A DNA stretch of 64,000 bases, taken from Promicromonospora panici. Its GTDB lineage: Bacteria > Actinomycetota > Actinomycetes > Actinomycetales > Cellulomonadaceae. Shown piece by piece: positions 7,591 to 17,023 of this stretch. How positions within the stretch are numbered: the stretch's first letter is position 1; each line of letters starts with the position of its first letter. The notes below the pieces were generated by a model, which was given only the letters and a program-made list of their open reading frames with translations, did no database searches and was not told the origin of the DNA. The stretch lies in contig NZ_UWYY01000027.1 of assembly GCF_900608595.1 (NCBI RefSeq), positions 26,167 to 90,166 of the forward strand, read 5' to 3'. The translations under genes and the position numbers were made by a program.

Positions 7591-9084
7591 ATGTTCTTCA
7601 CGTATCTGCGCAGAGAGCTGCGCAACCGACGCAAGCAGACGGTCGTGGTAGCGATCGGTCTCGCGGTAGCGATCGCGCTGGTCATCGTCGTCAACGCGGT
7701 ATCGACCGGCGTCAAGGACGCCCAGTCCGAGGTGCTCGAGTCCGTCTACGGCGTCGGGACCGACATCACCGTCGACCAGCCCGCCGAGGGACCCGGCGAG
7801 GGCGGCGGCCCCGGCCGCTTCGACTTCGGCGAGGGAGAGGGCGAGGCGAACGAGGACGGCACGCGCGAGCTCGCGCAGGACCGCCTCAGCACAGCGATGG
7901 GTTCGACGCCGTTCGACGCCTCCGCGCTGGAGACCGTCGCCGCGCTGGACCACGTGTCCGGCGTCGCCGCGACGCTCGGCCTGCAGAACATGTCCTTCTC
8001 CGGCGAGATGCCGGACATGGAGGAGGGCGACGGCCCTGTCACCATGCAGATGGGACCGGACGGCTCCGGCCAGGGTTCCGCGGGCGGCTCGTCCTTCGAG
8101 ATCGAGCAGTTCACGATTACCGGCGTCGACCCGGACGCCACCGCCGTCGGCCCGCTGACCACCGCCGAGGTGGCCGACGGCCGGACGCTGGAGGCGGGCG
8201 ACAAGAACGTGGCGGTCCTGGACGCGACCTACGCCGAGCAGCAGGAGCTCGCCGTCGGCGACACGATCACGGTGGGCGGCAAGGACCTGGAGACCGTGGG
8301 CACCGTCTCGTCCACGACGGGTGACGGCGTCGCGACGGCGTCCGACGCCTACCTCCCGCTCGCCACGGCCCAGACCCTCGCGGACCTCGCCGACCAGGTC
8401 ACCGACGTCTACGTGCAGGTCGACTCGGCCGAGAACGTCGACGCCGTCGCGGCCGCCATCGAGGACGAGCTGCCCGACGCGTCGGTGAGCACCCAGTCCG
8501 ACCTGGCCGAGGGCGTGACCGGATCGCTCTCGACGGCGTCCGACCTGATCAGCACGCTCGGCACCTGGCTGAGCGGCATAGTGCTCGCGGCGGCCTTCGG
8601 CCTCGCGATCCTGTTCACCGTCTCCGGCGTGAACCGCCGCACGCGCGAGCTCGGCACGCTCAAGGCGATCGGCTGGAGCAAGGGCCGCGTCGTGGGGCAG
8701 GTCGCCGGCGAGTCCGTGGTGCAGGGCCTCATCGGCGGTGCCGTGGGCCTCGCGCTCGGCGCCCTGGCCGTCTGGGCGGTGAACCTGGCGGGCATCACGC
8801 TGAGCGGTGCGTCGGGAGGCCTCACGATGGGCGGGCCCATGCCCGCGGGCGCGGTCCAGGGCGGCGACACCCCGCCCGACGGCGGTGGGGCGTTCGGCGA
8901 ACGAGCGGACGCGTTCGCCGACGCGGGCAACGCCGTCGACATCGTGCTGCAGGCGCCCGTGAGCCTGTGGATAGTCCTGGCCGCCATCGGGCTGGCGGTG
9001 CTGGGCGGGCTGCTCGCCGGCGTCGTCGGCGGGCAGCGTGCGGCGAAGCTGCGCCCGGCCGAAGCCCTCCGCTCCCTCGCCTGA
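7591..9084 (+). CDS. ABC transporter permease, MacB/FtsX type
   Basis: 497-residue permease with the MacB topology: one transmembrane helix near residues 16-36, a large extracytoplasmic domain (~40-320) with an acidic Gly/Glu-rich insertion (GPGEGGGPGRFDFGEGEGEANED), then three helices at about 322-346, 376-398 and 455-480. The cytoplasmic motif RTRELGTLKAIGWSKGRVVGQ before helix 3 is the ATPase-coupling segment of FtsX-like permeases. A partner ATPase follows 30 nt downstream. Pairs like this usually export peptides or lipoproteins, or sense envelope stress; the substrate cannot be read from sequence. The start is the ATG at 7591 with AGGAG upstream. Confidence 0.88.
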   Translation: MFFTYLRRELRNRRKQTVVVAIGLAVAIALVIVVNAVSTGVKDAQSEVLESVYGVGTDITVDQPAEGPGEGGGPGRFDFGEGEGEANEDGTRELAQDRLSTAMGSTPFDASALETVAALDHVSGVAATLGLQNMSFSGEMPDMEEGDGPVTMQMGPDGSGQGSAGGSSFEIEQFTITGVDPDATAVGPLTTAEVADGRTLEAGDKNVAVLDATYAEQQELAVGDTITVGGKDLETVGTVSSTTGDGVATASDAYLPLATAQTLADLADQVTDVYVQVDSAENVDAVAAAIEDELPDASVSTQSDLAEGVTGSLSTASDLISTLGTWLSGIVLAAAFGLAILFTVSGVNRRTRELGTLKAIGWSKGRVVGQVAGESVVQGLIGGAVGLALGALAVWAVNLAGITLSGASGGLTMGGPMPAGAVQGGDTPPDGGGAFGERADAFADAGNAVDIVLQAPVSLWIVLAAIGLAVLGGLLAGVVGGQRAAKLRPAEALRSLA

Positions 9085-9114
9085 CCCCCGCCCCGTGTTG
9101 AGAAAGGCAGACCC

Positions 9115-9792
9115 ATGTATCAGATCGACGACCTGACCAAGACGTACCGCCAGGGCAAGCGCGTGGTGCGCGCGCTCAAGGACGTGTCCCTGACCATCGG
9201 CGACGGCGAGCTCGTGGCCGTTCAGGGGCCGACGGGCGGCGGTAAGTCCACCCTGCTGCAGATGCTGGGCGGGCTGGACCGTCCGACGTCGGGCACGGTC
9301 AAGCTCGACGGCAAGGACCTCGCCGGCATGAGCGATACCCAGCTGACCGCCGCACGGGCCGAGACGATCGGCTTCGTGTTCCAGAACTTCAACCTCATCC
9401 CGACGCTCACCGCGCTGGAGAACGTCGAGACGGCGCTCGTGCCGTCGAAGATCGCACGGCAGAGCCGGACGGCACGTGCGCTGGCCGCGCTGGACTCGGT
9501 GGGCCTCGGCGACCGGGGCGACCACCTGCCGGGCGAGCTCTCGGGCGGGCAGCAGCAGCGTGTCGCCATCGCGCGGGCGCTCGTGAAGAACCCGAAGGTG
9601 CTGCTCGCGGACGAACCGACCGGCAACCTCGACGAGGAGACCCGCGACGAGATCGTGGACCTCATGGTGGGCCTGTGGAAGGAACAGGGTCTGACGGTCG
9701 TGCTGGTCACCCACGACTCGGTCGTCGCCGCGCGGACGCCCCGCCGCCTCCGCATCGCGAAGGGCGCGATGAAGGAGCTCCCGCCGAGGTAG
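9115..9792 (+). CDS. ABC transporter ATP-binding protein, LolD/MacB family
   Basis: 225-residue cytoplasmic ATPase energising the upstream permease. It has a Walker A GPTGGGKSTLLQML (Gly replaces the usual Ser after GPT), a Q-loop FVFQNFNLIP, the signature LSGGQQQRVAIARAL, a Walker B VLLADEPTGNLD and an H-loop VTHD. RBS AGAAAGG precedes the ATG at 9115. The last three codons, Pro-Pro-Arg-TAG, lie inside palindromic repeat family B, which therefore supplies the natural end of the protein. Two other genes in this window end the same way. Confidence 0.93.
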   Translation: MYQIDDLTKTYRQGKRVVRALKDVSLTIGDGELVAVQGPTGGGKSTLLQMLGGLDRPTSGTVKLDGKDLAGMSDTQLTAARAETIGFVFQNFNLIPTLTALENVETALVPSKIARQSRTARALAALDSVGLGDRGDHLPGELSGGQQQRVAIARALVKNPKVLLADEPTGNLDEETRDEIVDLMVGLWKEQGLTVVLVTHDSVVAARTPRRLRIAKGAMKELPPR

Positions 9793-9878
9793 AACTGTGG
9801 CGAAGTAGAACCCCGGCGGAGCAGCTTCCGCTGGGGTTCTACTTCGCCCTGGTTCTACTTCGCCACAGTTCTACCTCG
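9785..9878. repeat. Palindromic repeat family B, copy 1
   Basis: Outer arms of 28 nt, perfectly complementary (9785-9812 beginning CGAGGTAGAACTGTGGCG; 9851-9878). Inside lies a second copy of the right-hand sequence, GGGGTTCTACTTCGCC (about 9833-9848), which can instead pair with GGCGAAGTAGAACCCC, so two mutually exclusive hairpins are possible. The left end provides the TAG stop of the ABC ATPase gene. It is homologous to the element at 36353-36472. It probably works as a terminator, but its repetition and extension into coding sequence suggest a mobile palindrome. Confidence 0.85.
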
Positions 9879-10004
9879 CCAGAGGACTACCTCGGCGAGC
9901 TCTCGACGACGGTGCGTGCTCTGGCTACGCTGCCCCTACGTCCGCCGTGGCACCGTTGCTCCGGCGTTCGCCCCCAGTCGGAGACACGCGCAAGGGAGCG
10001 CAGC

Positions 10005-13000
10005 ATGCCTCGTCGAAATCGTTTCATCAGAGCCCTTCCACGATCCCGAAATCGTTTCACAGCGGTCGGCGTCGCCGTGCTCGTCGCCGCCGGAGGCCTG
10101 ACAGCGGCACCAGCCTCCGCGGCGGGCCCCAGCCCTACGACCACAACGGCCGCCAGCACCGCCGCCGAGACCGCCGACACCGTCGTCACCTCGGTCGACT
10201 TCGAGGACGGCACCACCGGCGCTTGGACGCCCAGCGGCGGCGCGGGCCTCGACGTGGTCGCGGACCCCGACGGCACGGGCAGCGTCCTCGCCATCACGCG
10301 GGCCGCCGACTACGAGGGCATCCAGTCGCCGACCGGGATCTTCCAGCCCGGCCTGACCTACACGTTCAGCATGCGCGCCCGCCTGCCCGAACCCACCGAC
10401 GGAACACAGCCGAACAGCGCCGACGTCCGGTTCGTCATGAAGCCGTCCTACACCTGGATCGGCAACACCACGATCGGCACCGCCTGGACCACCGTCACCG
10501 GCACGTACACGGCCGACGGCGACCCGGCCGAGCTGCAGGCCTACCTCGGCAGCACCGACCAAGCCGCTCCCTACACGATCCTCGTGGACGACATCATGGT
10601 GACCACCTCCGACACCGTCCCGCCGGGCGACGTCGTCCCCGGCGGAGCGGTCAACCCCGTTCCCACCCCCGCGTACGCGGCGGAGGGCACCGGCGACGTG
10701 TCCGCCCTGACCTTCGACGACGGCCCGAATCCCGGCACCACGCCCGCCCTGCTCGACTTCCTCGCGGAGCACGAGATCAAGGCGGTGTTCTGCGTCATCG
10801 GCCAGAACATCCAGGCCGACGGCGGGGCCGCGATCCTGCGCCGGATCGTCGCCGACGGCCACGTGCTGTGCAACCACTCCACGTCGTACGCCGACATGGG
10901 CTCCTGGACCGAGGACCGGGTGCGCGCGGACCTCATCGCGAACATGGGCATCATCCGCGACGCGCTCGGCGACCCGAACCAGAAAATCCCGTTCTGGCGC
11001 GCGCCGAACGGCTCCTGGGGCGTCACGCCCGGCGTCGCCGTCGAGCTGGGCATGCAGCCGCTCGCCGTGCGGAACACGATCGCCGACTGGGAGACCCAGG
11101 ACATCGACACCCTCACCGCCAACCTGCGCACCGCGATGGTCCCGGGAGAGCTGGTCCTGGCGCACGATGGCGGCGGCGACCGGTCCGGCACGCTCGCCGC
11201 GGTCCGCACGGTCGTCTCCGAGCGCCTGGCCGACGGCTGGGAGTTCACGTTCCCGCAGGGCACGCCCCCGCCGTCGGGTTCGGTGATCAGCACCGACTTC
11301 GAGGACGGCACGCTCGGCGGCTGGGTGCCGCGCGAAGGCACGGAGACATCGGACTTCACACTCGCGGTCACGGACTCCGACGCCCACGACTCCACCCGGT
11401 CCGCCGCGCTGACCGGCCGGAACGCCACGGGCGACGGAATCGCCCGGGACGTCAGCGGCGTGCTCCGGGCGGGCGTCACCTACGACGTCTCGGCCTGGGC
11501 GCGGTTCGCCGAGGGCCAGACGCCCGGCGACATCTGGCTGAGCCTGGCGAGCACGGTCGACGGCGCCCAGACCTTCTCGACGCTCGGCCAGTTCGACGGC
11601 GTCACCAGCACCGGCTGGAGCCAGGTGAACGCCACCTTCACGATGCCGGGGCACGACACCGCCCTGCTCTACTTCGAGACCGCCTACAACGGCGGCAACA
11701 CGAGCGACTGGCTGATCGACGACATCGTCGTGTCCGTCCCGGAGCCGCCACTGATCGAGGACCTGACCGGCATCAAGGAGACCGTCGACTTCCCCGTGGG
11801 CGTCGCCATCGACAGCCGCGAGACGTCGGGCGCCGCCGCCGAGCTGCTGAACCGCCACTTCGGCCAGATCACGCCCGAGAACCACATGAAGCCTGAGGCC
11901 TGGTACGACGACGGGCGCACGTTCCGCCGTCATCCCGAGGCGACGGCGCTGATGGACTTCGCGCAGGCCAACGACCTGCGGGTGTACGGCCACGTGCTGG
12001 CGTGGCACAGCCAGACCCCCGACTGGTTCTTCCAGGACGACGCCGGTGAGCCGCTCCCGGCCACCGCGGAGGGCCAGGCGATCCTCCGCGAGCGCCTGCG
12101 CGCCCACATCTTCGGCATCGCGGAGAACCTGAGCGCCGACTACGGGGCGTTCGGCTCGGACACCAACCCGCTGGTCGCGTTCGACGTGGTCAACGAGGTC
12201 GTGTCCGACGGCGCGGAGAACCCGGACGGGCTGCGCCGCAGCGAGTGGTTCCGGATCCTGGGCGAGGAGTTCATCGACCTCGCGTTCCGGTACGCGGACG
12301 AGGCGTTCAACGAGACGTACGCCGCGCCGCCGTCGGACACGGTCGCGGAGCGGCCGGTGACCCTGTTCATCAACGACTACAACACCGAGCAGGGCGGCAA
12401 GCAGGACCGGTACCGCGCCCTGGTGGAGCGGCTGCTGGCGCGGGGCGTGCCGGTGGACGGCGTCGGGCACCAGTTCCACGTGTCGCTCGCCATGCCGGTC
12501 AGCGCGCTGGAGGGTGCCCTGGCCAGGTTCGCAGACCTGCCGGTCACGCAGGCGGTGACCGAGTTCGACGTCACGACGGGCACGCCGGTGAGCCAGGCGC
12601 GGCTGATCGACCAGGGGTACTACTTCCGCGACGCGTTCGAGGCGTTCCGCGCGCATGCGGACAACCTGTTCTGCGTCACGGCGTGGGGCCTTACGGACGG
12701 CCGGTCCTGGCGGGTCGACAGCGGTGCGCCGCTGATCTTCGACGACCGGTTCCAGGCCAAGCCGGCCTACTACGGGGCGGTCGGCGGCGAGCTGCCGGCC
12801 CGGCTGCGCACAGCGAACGTGTTCGCGGGCGACGTGCCGCTGGACGGCGCGGCGACCGCGTCCCCGGAGTGGGACCGGCTGCCGTTGCACATCTTCGACG
12901 CACCGGACGGCGGCGAAGTCGCCTTCCAGCTGCGCTGGGCGTCCGACCACCTGACGGCGTTCGTCTCGGTGGACGACGCCGAGGCTGGGTCCGTCGCGGG

Positions 13001-14111
13001 CGATGCGGTCACGCTGGCGCTCGGTGACGCCGAATACGTCGTCGGCCGCGACGGCTCGGTGACCGGCGGGTCCGAGGGCGCGGACGCCGTGGCGACCGAG
13101 CGGGAGGGCGGCTACGACGTCGTCGTGCATCTGCCCGCGGCCCTCGAGGAGGGCACCACCGCCGCCTTTGATGCCCGGGTGACCAGTGGTGACACGACCA
13201 CGTCGTGGAACACGCCGGGCGCGCTCGGCAACCTGACGCTGGTCGAGGAGCTGTCGTACCTGGAGGTCCCGGAGGCCGCACAGGCGCCGGCGATCGACGG
13301 AGACGTCGACGACGTGTGGGCTTCGGCCGGCGCGGTGACCACGGCCAAGGAGGTGGAGGGCTCCGGCGGCGCGGTGGCGACCGTCCGCACCCTGTGGCGC
13401 GAGGGCACGCTGTTCGTCCTGGCCGACGTCGCCGACCCGGTGGTCGACGTCTCGGGCTCCGACCCGTGGATCCAGGACTCCGTGGAGATCTACGTGGACG
13501 GCGGCAACGCGAAGAACGGCGCGTACCGGGCGGACGACACGCAGATCCGCGTCTCGGCCGAGAACGCCGTGTCGTTCGGGACGGGCGACGAGGCGGCGCA
13601 GCGCACCCGCGTCACGAGCGCCGCCACCCTGACCGACGGCGGGTACCGGGTCGAGGCGGCGATCGACCTGCTGTCCTACGGGGGTCCTGGCACGTTCCAC
13701 GGCCTGGACTTCCAGGTCAACGACGCGTCGGACGGCGCGCGGACCGCCGTCCGGAACTGGGCGGACCCGACCGGGTCCGGCTACCAGTCGACCGCCCGCT
13801 GGGGCGTCGGTCAGCTCGTGGCGGACGCCGGGCTGGTCAACCTCACGCCACCCGTGGTGACCGGCAAACCGGCCAAGGGCAAGACCCTCACGGCCGATCC
13901 CGGCACCTGGTCGCAGGAGGCGACGTTCACCTACCGGTGGCTCCGCGACGGTGAGCCGGTGCGGGGCGGCAGCCAGTCGTCAGGCGGCGGCCAGAGGTAC
14001 AAGGTCAAGCCGTGGGACGTCGGGCACGAGCTGTCCGTCGAGGTGACGGCCCGGGTCGCGGACGGCACGACGGCCTCGGCGTCGAGCGATCCGGTGGTCG
14101 TCCGGCGTTGA
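10005..14111 (+). CDS. Secreted bifunctional acetylxylan esterase (CE4) / endo-1,4-beta-xylanase (GH10) with multiple CBMs
   Basis: 1368-residue secreted enzyme. The order is: signal peptide with a basic start and cleavage near 40 (APASAA); CBM4/9-like jelly roll ~62-200; CE4 NodB deacetylase ~230-415; second CBM4/9-like domain ~428-578; GH10 catalytic domain ~585-928; CBM9-like domains ~935-1080 and ~1085-1275; C-terminal Ig-like domain ~1282-1368. CE4 motifs are TFDDGP (236-241), RAPNG (332-336), the Asp-Trp at 361-362 and LAHD (385-388). The second metal motif reads HSTSY (291-295), with Tyr where the second His is usual. GH10 acid/base is Glu731 (DVVNE) and nucleophile Glu853 (VTEFD). The ATG at 10005 has AAGGGAG 8 nt upstream. 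It would deacetylate and cut xylan outside the cell. Confidence 0.92.
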   Translation: MPRRNRFIRALPRSRNRFTAVGVAVLVAAGGLTAAPASAAGPSPTTTTAASTAAETADTVVTSVDFEDGTTGAWTPSGGAGLDVVADPDGTGSVLAITRAADYEGIQSPTGIFQPGLTYTFSMRARLPEPTDGTQPNSADVRFVMKPSYTWIGNTTIGTAWTTVTGTYTADGDPAELQAYLGSTDQAAPYTILVDDIMVTTSDTVPPGDVVPGGAVNPVPTPAYAAEGTGDVSALTFDDGPNPGTTPALLDFLAEHEIKAVFCVIGQNIQADGGAAILRRIVADGHVLCNHSTSYADMGSWTEDRVRADLIANMGIIRDALGDPNQKIPFWRAPNGSWGVTPGVAVELGMQPLAVRNTIADWETQDIDTLTANLRTAMVPGELVLAHDGGGDRSGTLAAVRTVVSERLADGWEFTFPQGTPPPSGSVISTDFEDGTLGGWVPREGTETSDFTLAVTDSDAHDSTRSAALTGRNATGDGIARDVSGVLRAGVTYDVSAWARFAEGQTPGDIWLSLASTVDGAQTFSTLGQFDGVTSTGWSQVNATFTMPGHDTALLYFETAYNGGNTSDWLIDDIVVSVPEPPLIEDLTGIKETVDFPVGVAIDSRETSGAAAELLNRHFGQITPENHMKPEAWYDDGRTFRRHPEATALMDFAQANDLRVYGHVLAWHSQTPDWFFQDDAGEPLPATAEGQAILRERLRAHIFGIAENLSADYGAFGSDTNPLVAFDVVNEVVSDGAENPDGLRRSEWFRILGEEFIDLAFRYADEAFNETYAAPPSDTVAERPVTLFINDYNTEQGGKQDRYRALVERLLARGVPVDGVGHQFHVSLAMPVSALEGALARFADLPVTQAVTEFDVTTGTPVSQARLIDQGYYFRDAFEAFRAHADNLFCVTAWGLTDGRSWRVDSGAPLIFDDRFQAKPAYYGAVGGELPARLRTANVFAGDVPLDGAATASPEWDRLPLHIFDAPDGGEVAFQLRWASDHLTAFVSVDDAEAGSVAGDAVTLALGDAEYVVGRDGSVTGGSEGADAVATEREGGYDVVVHLPAALEEGTTAAFDARVTSGDTTTSWNTPGALGNLTLVEELSYLEVPEAAQAPAIDGDVDDVWASAGAVTTAKEVEGSGGAVATVRTLWREGTLFVLADVADPVVDVSGSDPWIQDSVEIYVDGGNAKNGAYRADDTQIRVSAENAVSFGTGDEAAQRTRVTSAATLTDGGYRVEAAIDLLSYGGPGTFHGLDFQVNDASDGARTAVRNWADPTGSGYQSTARWGVGQLVADAGLVNLTPPVVTGKPAKGKTLTADPGTWSQEATFTYRWLRDGEPVRGGSQSSGGGQRYKVKPWDVGHELSVEVTARVADGTTASASSDPVVVRR
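10014..10026 (+). promoter_or_regulatory. Candidate LacI-type operator 1 in the xylanase signal-peptide codons
   Basis: CGAAATCGTTTCA contains the inverted half-sites GAAA and TTTC around TCG. An identical 13-mer begins 33 bp further on. The codons used (CGA, AAT, CGT) are unusual for this GC-rich genome, which suggests selection on the DNA. GAAA/TTTC-type sites are known for actinobacterial xylan and xylobiose repressors; binding here is inferred. Confidence 0.5.
10047..10059 (+). promoter_or_regulatory. Candidate LacI-type operator 2 in the xylanase signal-peptide codons
   Basis: Identical 13-mer (CGAAATCGTTTCA) to the site at 10014, spaced 33 bp, about three helical turns, so two dimers would bind the same DNA face. 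Both encode Arg-Asn-Arg-Phe in the basic region of the signal peptide. Confidence 0.5.
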
Positions 14112-14119
14112 AGCACCCG

Positions 14120-14165
14120 CCGGAGTTGTTTCCGTTTCAACCATCTGCGACGGAAACAACTCCGG
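14120..14165 (+). terminator. Xylanase terminator hairpin
   Basis: Perfect 16-bp stem, CCGGAGTTGTTTCCGT (14120-14135) with its complement at 14150-14165 and a 14-nt loop, 9 nt after the xylanase stop. No U-run follows. Confidence 0.7.
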
Positions 14166-14330
14166 GCCCGGCCCGATCCCGGAACCTGTTCGTCCCGCGA
14201 ACGCTAGGAAGGGGTCCTGACGAATCGTTACAGATGGTTTACACGAGTTTCCAGGCGACCGGCGTCCTGTGGCGATATGGTCCAAACCTCCCCGACCTCA
14301 GACCGGGGAGACGAACAGGGGAGGCAATCA

Positions 14331-15971
14331 GTGAGGCAAACACGCATCGCCACCTTCGCCGCGGGTGCGGCCGTGGTGGCCCTGACCGTCGCCGGGTGCA
14401 CCCCGGACGACACGGAGCCGGACAGCGCCGGGCCGCTCACTCTCGAGACCTGGATCAGCCAGGACATGGAGACCCTCTTCCCGGGCGACGCGGGGGCCTA
14501 CGACAACATCAGTGTTCTCGACACCGTCTACGACGGTCTGGTCCGGTACGACCCGGAGACCACCGAGCCGTACAACTACGTGGCCGAGTCGATCGAGCCG
14601 AACGACGACAACACGGTCTGGACCATCACGATCAAGCCCGGCCTGACCTTCCAGAACGGCGAGCCCGTCGACGCCGAGGCGTTCGCCCGTTCCTGGAACT
14701 ACACGGCCGACGGCGACAACGGCCTGTACGCCAACTACTTCTTCGGCATCATCGAGGGCTACGACGAGATGCAGCCCGAGACCGACGACGCCGGCGAGAT
14801 CGTCGCGGAGGGCGCCGCGGACGAGCTGTCCGGGCTGAAGGTCACCGACGACCTGACGCTCGAGGTCACGCTCAGCTCGCCGTTCGCCGGCTTCGCGACG
14901 ATGCTCGGCTACACCGGATTCTTCCCGGTCGCCCAGGAGTGCCTGGACGACGTCGAGGCGTGCGCCACGCAGCCCATCGGCAACGGCCCGTTCCAGGTCA
15001 CCGACTGGCAGCAGGGCCAGGAGCTGACCGCCGAGCGCTGGGCCGACTACCCGCTGGAGGAGGCGCCGAACTACGACGCGATCCACTGGACCGAGTACTC
15101 GGCGGGCGAGACCGCGAGCTGGGCGGACTTCCAGGCCGGCGACATCGACCTGTCCTTCCCGCCCACGGCCGAGGTCGAGGCCGCGCAGAGCGACCCCGAG
15201 CTCTCCGAGCGCTACGTGGAGCAGCCCGGTGCCGCCCTGACGTTCCTCGGCTTCTCCGGCTACACGGAGGGCCCGTGGAACGACAAGGAGTTCCGCAAGG
15301 CGATCTCGATGGCGATCGACCGCGAGGGCATCATCTCCTCGCTGGGCAGCGGTCAGGCCGCGCCCGCCGACTCCTGGGCGGTCCCGGGCGGTGTGCCCGG
15401 CGGCGAGGCGGGTACGTGCGAGTGGTGCGTCTACGACCCCGAGGCGGCCAAGGCCGCGCTGGAGGCGGCCGGCGGTTGGCCCGAGGGCGAGACGCTGCAG
15501 ATCAGCCTGGGCGACGACGACGCCGAGGTGGAGTACTTCACCGCGATCGGCAACTCGATCGAGGAGGTGCTGGGCATTCCCTACGAGCTCAACATCGTCT
15601 CGAGCGACGACTACTTCACCATCCGCTCCGAGCAGGGCTACGACGGCATGTTCCGGAACAACTGGTTCCCGGACTACCCGCTGAACGAGAACTACCTCAG
15701 CTTCTACGCCTCGGGTGAGCCCGGCGCGGGGCACTGGGGCTGGTACAGCAAGGAGTTCGAGGACAAGCTGGACGAGGCCGCTGCGGCGCCGTCGCTGGAC
15801 GAGTCCGTCGCCCTCTACCAGGAGGCCGAGGCGATCCTCGCCGAGGAGTTCCCGACCATCCCGTTCCGGTGGAGCTTCAGCGCCACCTACTACAGCGAGC
15901 GGCTCGACAACGTGATCCTCAACCCGTTCTCGGGTGCGCCGATCCTGCGCGACATCGAGATCAGCGAGTAG
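14331..15971 (+). CDS. ABC transporter substrate-binding lipoprotein, family 5 (DppA/OppA type)
   Basis: 546-residue extracytoplasmic solute-binding protein. The GTG at 14331 follows AGGGGAGG. It opens a signal peptide ending in the lipobox TVAGC, with the lipidated Cys at residue 23. Family features include the N-terminal TLETWISQDMETLFPGD, DDNTVWTITIKPGLTFQNGE and IGNGPFQVTDW. First gene of a tightly packed seven-gene operon with two permeases, two ATPases, a GATase and a beta-lactamase-like protein. The usual substrates of the family are di- and oligopeptides; some actinobacterial members bind oligosaccharides, and the xylanase upstream makes that worth considering, but the downstream enzymes favour a peptide-like ligand. 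Confidence 0.9.
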   Translation: MRQTRIATFAAGAAVVALTVAGCTPDDTEPDSAGPLTLETWISQDMETLFPGDAGAYDNISVLDTVYDGLVRYDPETTEPYNYVAESIEPNDDNTVWTITIKPGLTFQNGEPVDAEAFARSWNYTADGDNGLYANYFFGIIEGYDEMQPETDDAGEIVAEGAADELSGLKVTDDLTLEVTLSSPFAGFATMLGYTGFFPVAQECLDDVEACATQPIGNGPFQVTDWQQGQELTAERWADYPLEEAPNYDAIHWTEYSAGETASWADFQAGDIDLSFPPTAEVEAAQSDPELSERYVEQPGAALTFLGFSGYTEGPWNDKEFRKAISMAIDREGIISSLGSGQAAPADSWAVPGGVPGGEAGTCEWCVYDPEAAKAALEAAGGWPEGETLQISLGDDDAEVEYFTAIGNSIEEVLGIPYELNIVSSDDYFTIRSEQGYDGMFRNNWFPDYPLNENYLSFYASGEPGAGHWGWYSKEFEDKLDEAAAAPSLDESVALYQEAEAILAEEFPTIPFRWSFSATYYSERLDNVILNPFSGAPILRDIEISE

Positions 15972-16018
15972 CACGCCCCACCCGGGGCCCGCTCCCGAGG
16001 CAAGGAATTCCAGGACGT

Positions 16019-17023
16019 ATGGGCCGCTACATCGTGCGGCGTCTGGCCCAGGCGGTCGGCACGCTGCTGCTCGTGATGTTCGTGCTGCACCTGCTCACGA
16101 CCGTCGCCATCCAGCTCAACGGCACCCCGGCGCAGGCCTTCTTCGGCGACCGGGTCGCGTCACCGGCGCAGATCGCGTCCGTCGAGCGCCGCTTCAACCT
16201 GGACGACCCGTGCTTCGACCAGCCCGGCAACCCCTGCCTCGGCCCGTTCGTGGAGCGCCTCGGCCAGTACGCGCGCGGCGACCTCGGCACCAACCTGCGC
16301 GGCCGCGAGGTCACCGACATCGTCGCCGCGGCCGCGCCCAACACCCTGCGCCTGTTCAGCGTCGTGCTGGTCACGTGGCTCGCCCTCGGCATGCTGCTCG
16401 GATCGGCCGCCGCACGCTGGCGCGGCTCCCCCGGCGACCACGGGATCCGGCTCAGCTCGGTCCTCATCGACGCGTTCCCGGTCTTCGTGCTGCTCGTCGT
16501 CTACCGGTACGTCGTCGCCGTGCCGCTGAACCGATGGTCCGAGCAGACGTTCGGCGAGAACTCCTGGCCGCCGTACTGGTTCAAGCCGTCCTTCGACCCC
16601 AGCCACCCCTGGGCCACGATCGTCGTCCCGGGCATCCTGCTGGGCCTGGCCGGCTCGGCCGCGTTCATCCGCCTGGTCCGGGCCAGCCAACTCGAGTCGT
16701 ACCAGGGTGACCACGTGCGTACGGCACGCTCGAAGGGCCTGGGCGAGCGGCACGTCATCCTGCACCACGTGGTGCGCAACTCCTCGGTGCCGGTGGTGAC
16801 CGCCATCGGCCTGGCCTTCGTCGAAGGGCTCGGCGGCGCCGTCATCACCGAGGGAATCATGAACATCTACGGCATCGGCGGCGTCCTGTGGCAGGCGGTG
16901 CAGGATGACGACGTCGCGCTCGTCATCGCCGTCGTAACCCTGCTGACCGTCGTGACGGTCCTGGTGATGATCATCGTCGACATCGTCTATGCCCTACTCG
17001 ACCCGAGGATCCGTTATGAATGA
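16019..17023 (+). CDS. Peptide ABC transporter permease, DppB type
   Basis: 334-residue inner-membrane permease with six predicted helices. It has the N-terminal MGRYIVRRLAQAVGTLLLVM of the DppB/OppB family and the EAA-like loop ARSKGLGERHVILHHVVRNS that docks onto the ATPase. The periplasmic part after helix 1 carries two cysteines (DDPCFDQPGNPCLGPF), possibly a disulfide. It starts 47 nt after the binding-protein gene and overlaps the next permease gene by 8 nt, indicating coupled translation. Confidence 0.93.
   Translation: MGRYIVRRLAQAVGTLLLVMFVLHLLTTVAIQLNGTPAQAFFGDRVASPAQIASVERRFNLDDPCFDQPGNPCLGPFVERLGQYARGDLGTNLRGREVTDIVAAAAPNTLRLFSVVLVTWLALGMLLGSAAARWRGSPGDHGIRLSSVLIDAFPVFVLLVVYRYVVAVPLNRWSEQTFGENSWPPYWFKPSFDPSHPWATIVVPGILLGLAGSAAFIRLVRASQLESYQGDHVRTARSKGLGERHVILHHVVRNSSVPVVTAIGLAFVEGLGGAVITEGIMNIYGIGGVLWQAVQDDDVALVIAVVTLLTVVTVLVMIIVDIVYALLDPRIRYE

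Noticed and set aside
9936..13700. A 1254-codon open frame on the minus strand opposite the xylanase gene
   Set aside because: Its translation is Arg/Gly/Val-rich without domains, while the plus strand gives a signal peptide, CE4, GH10 and CBM motifs. Long antisense frames are expected in GC-rich DNA.
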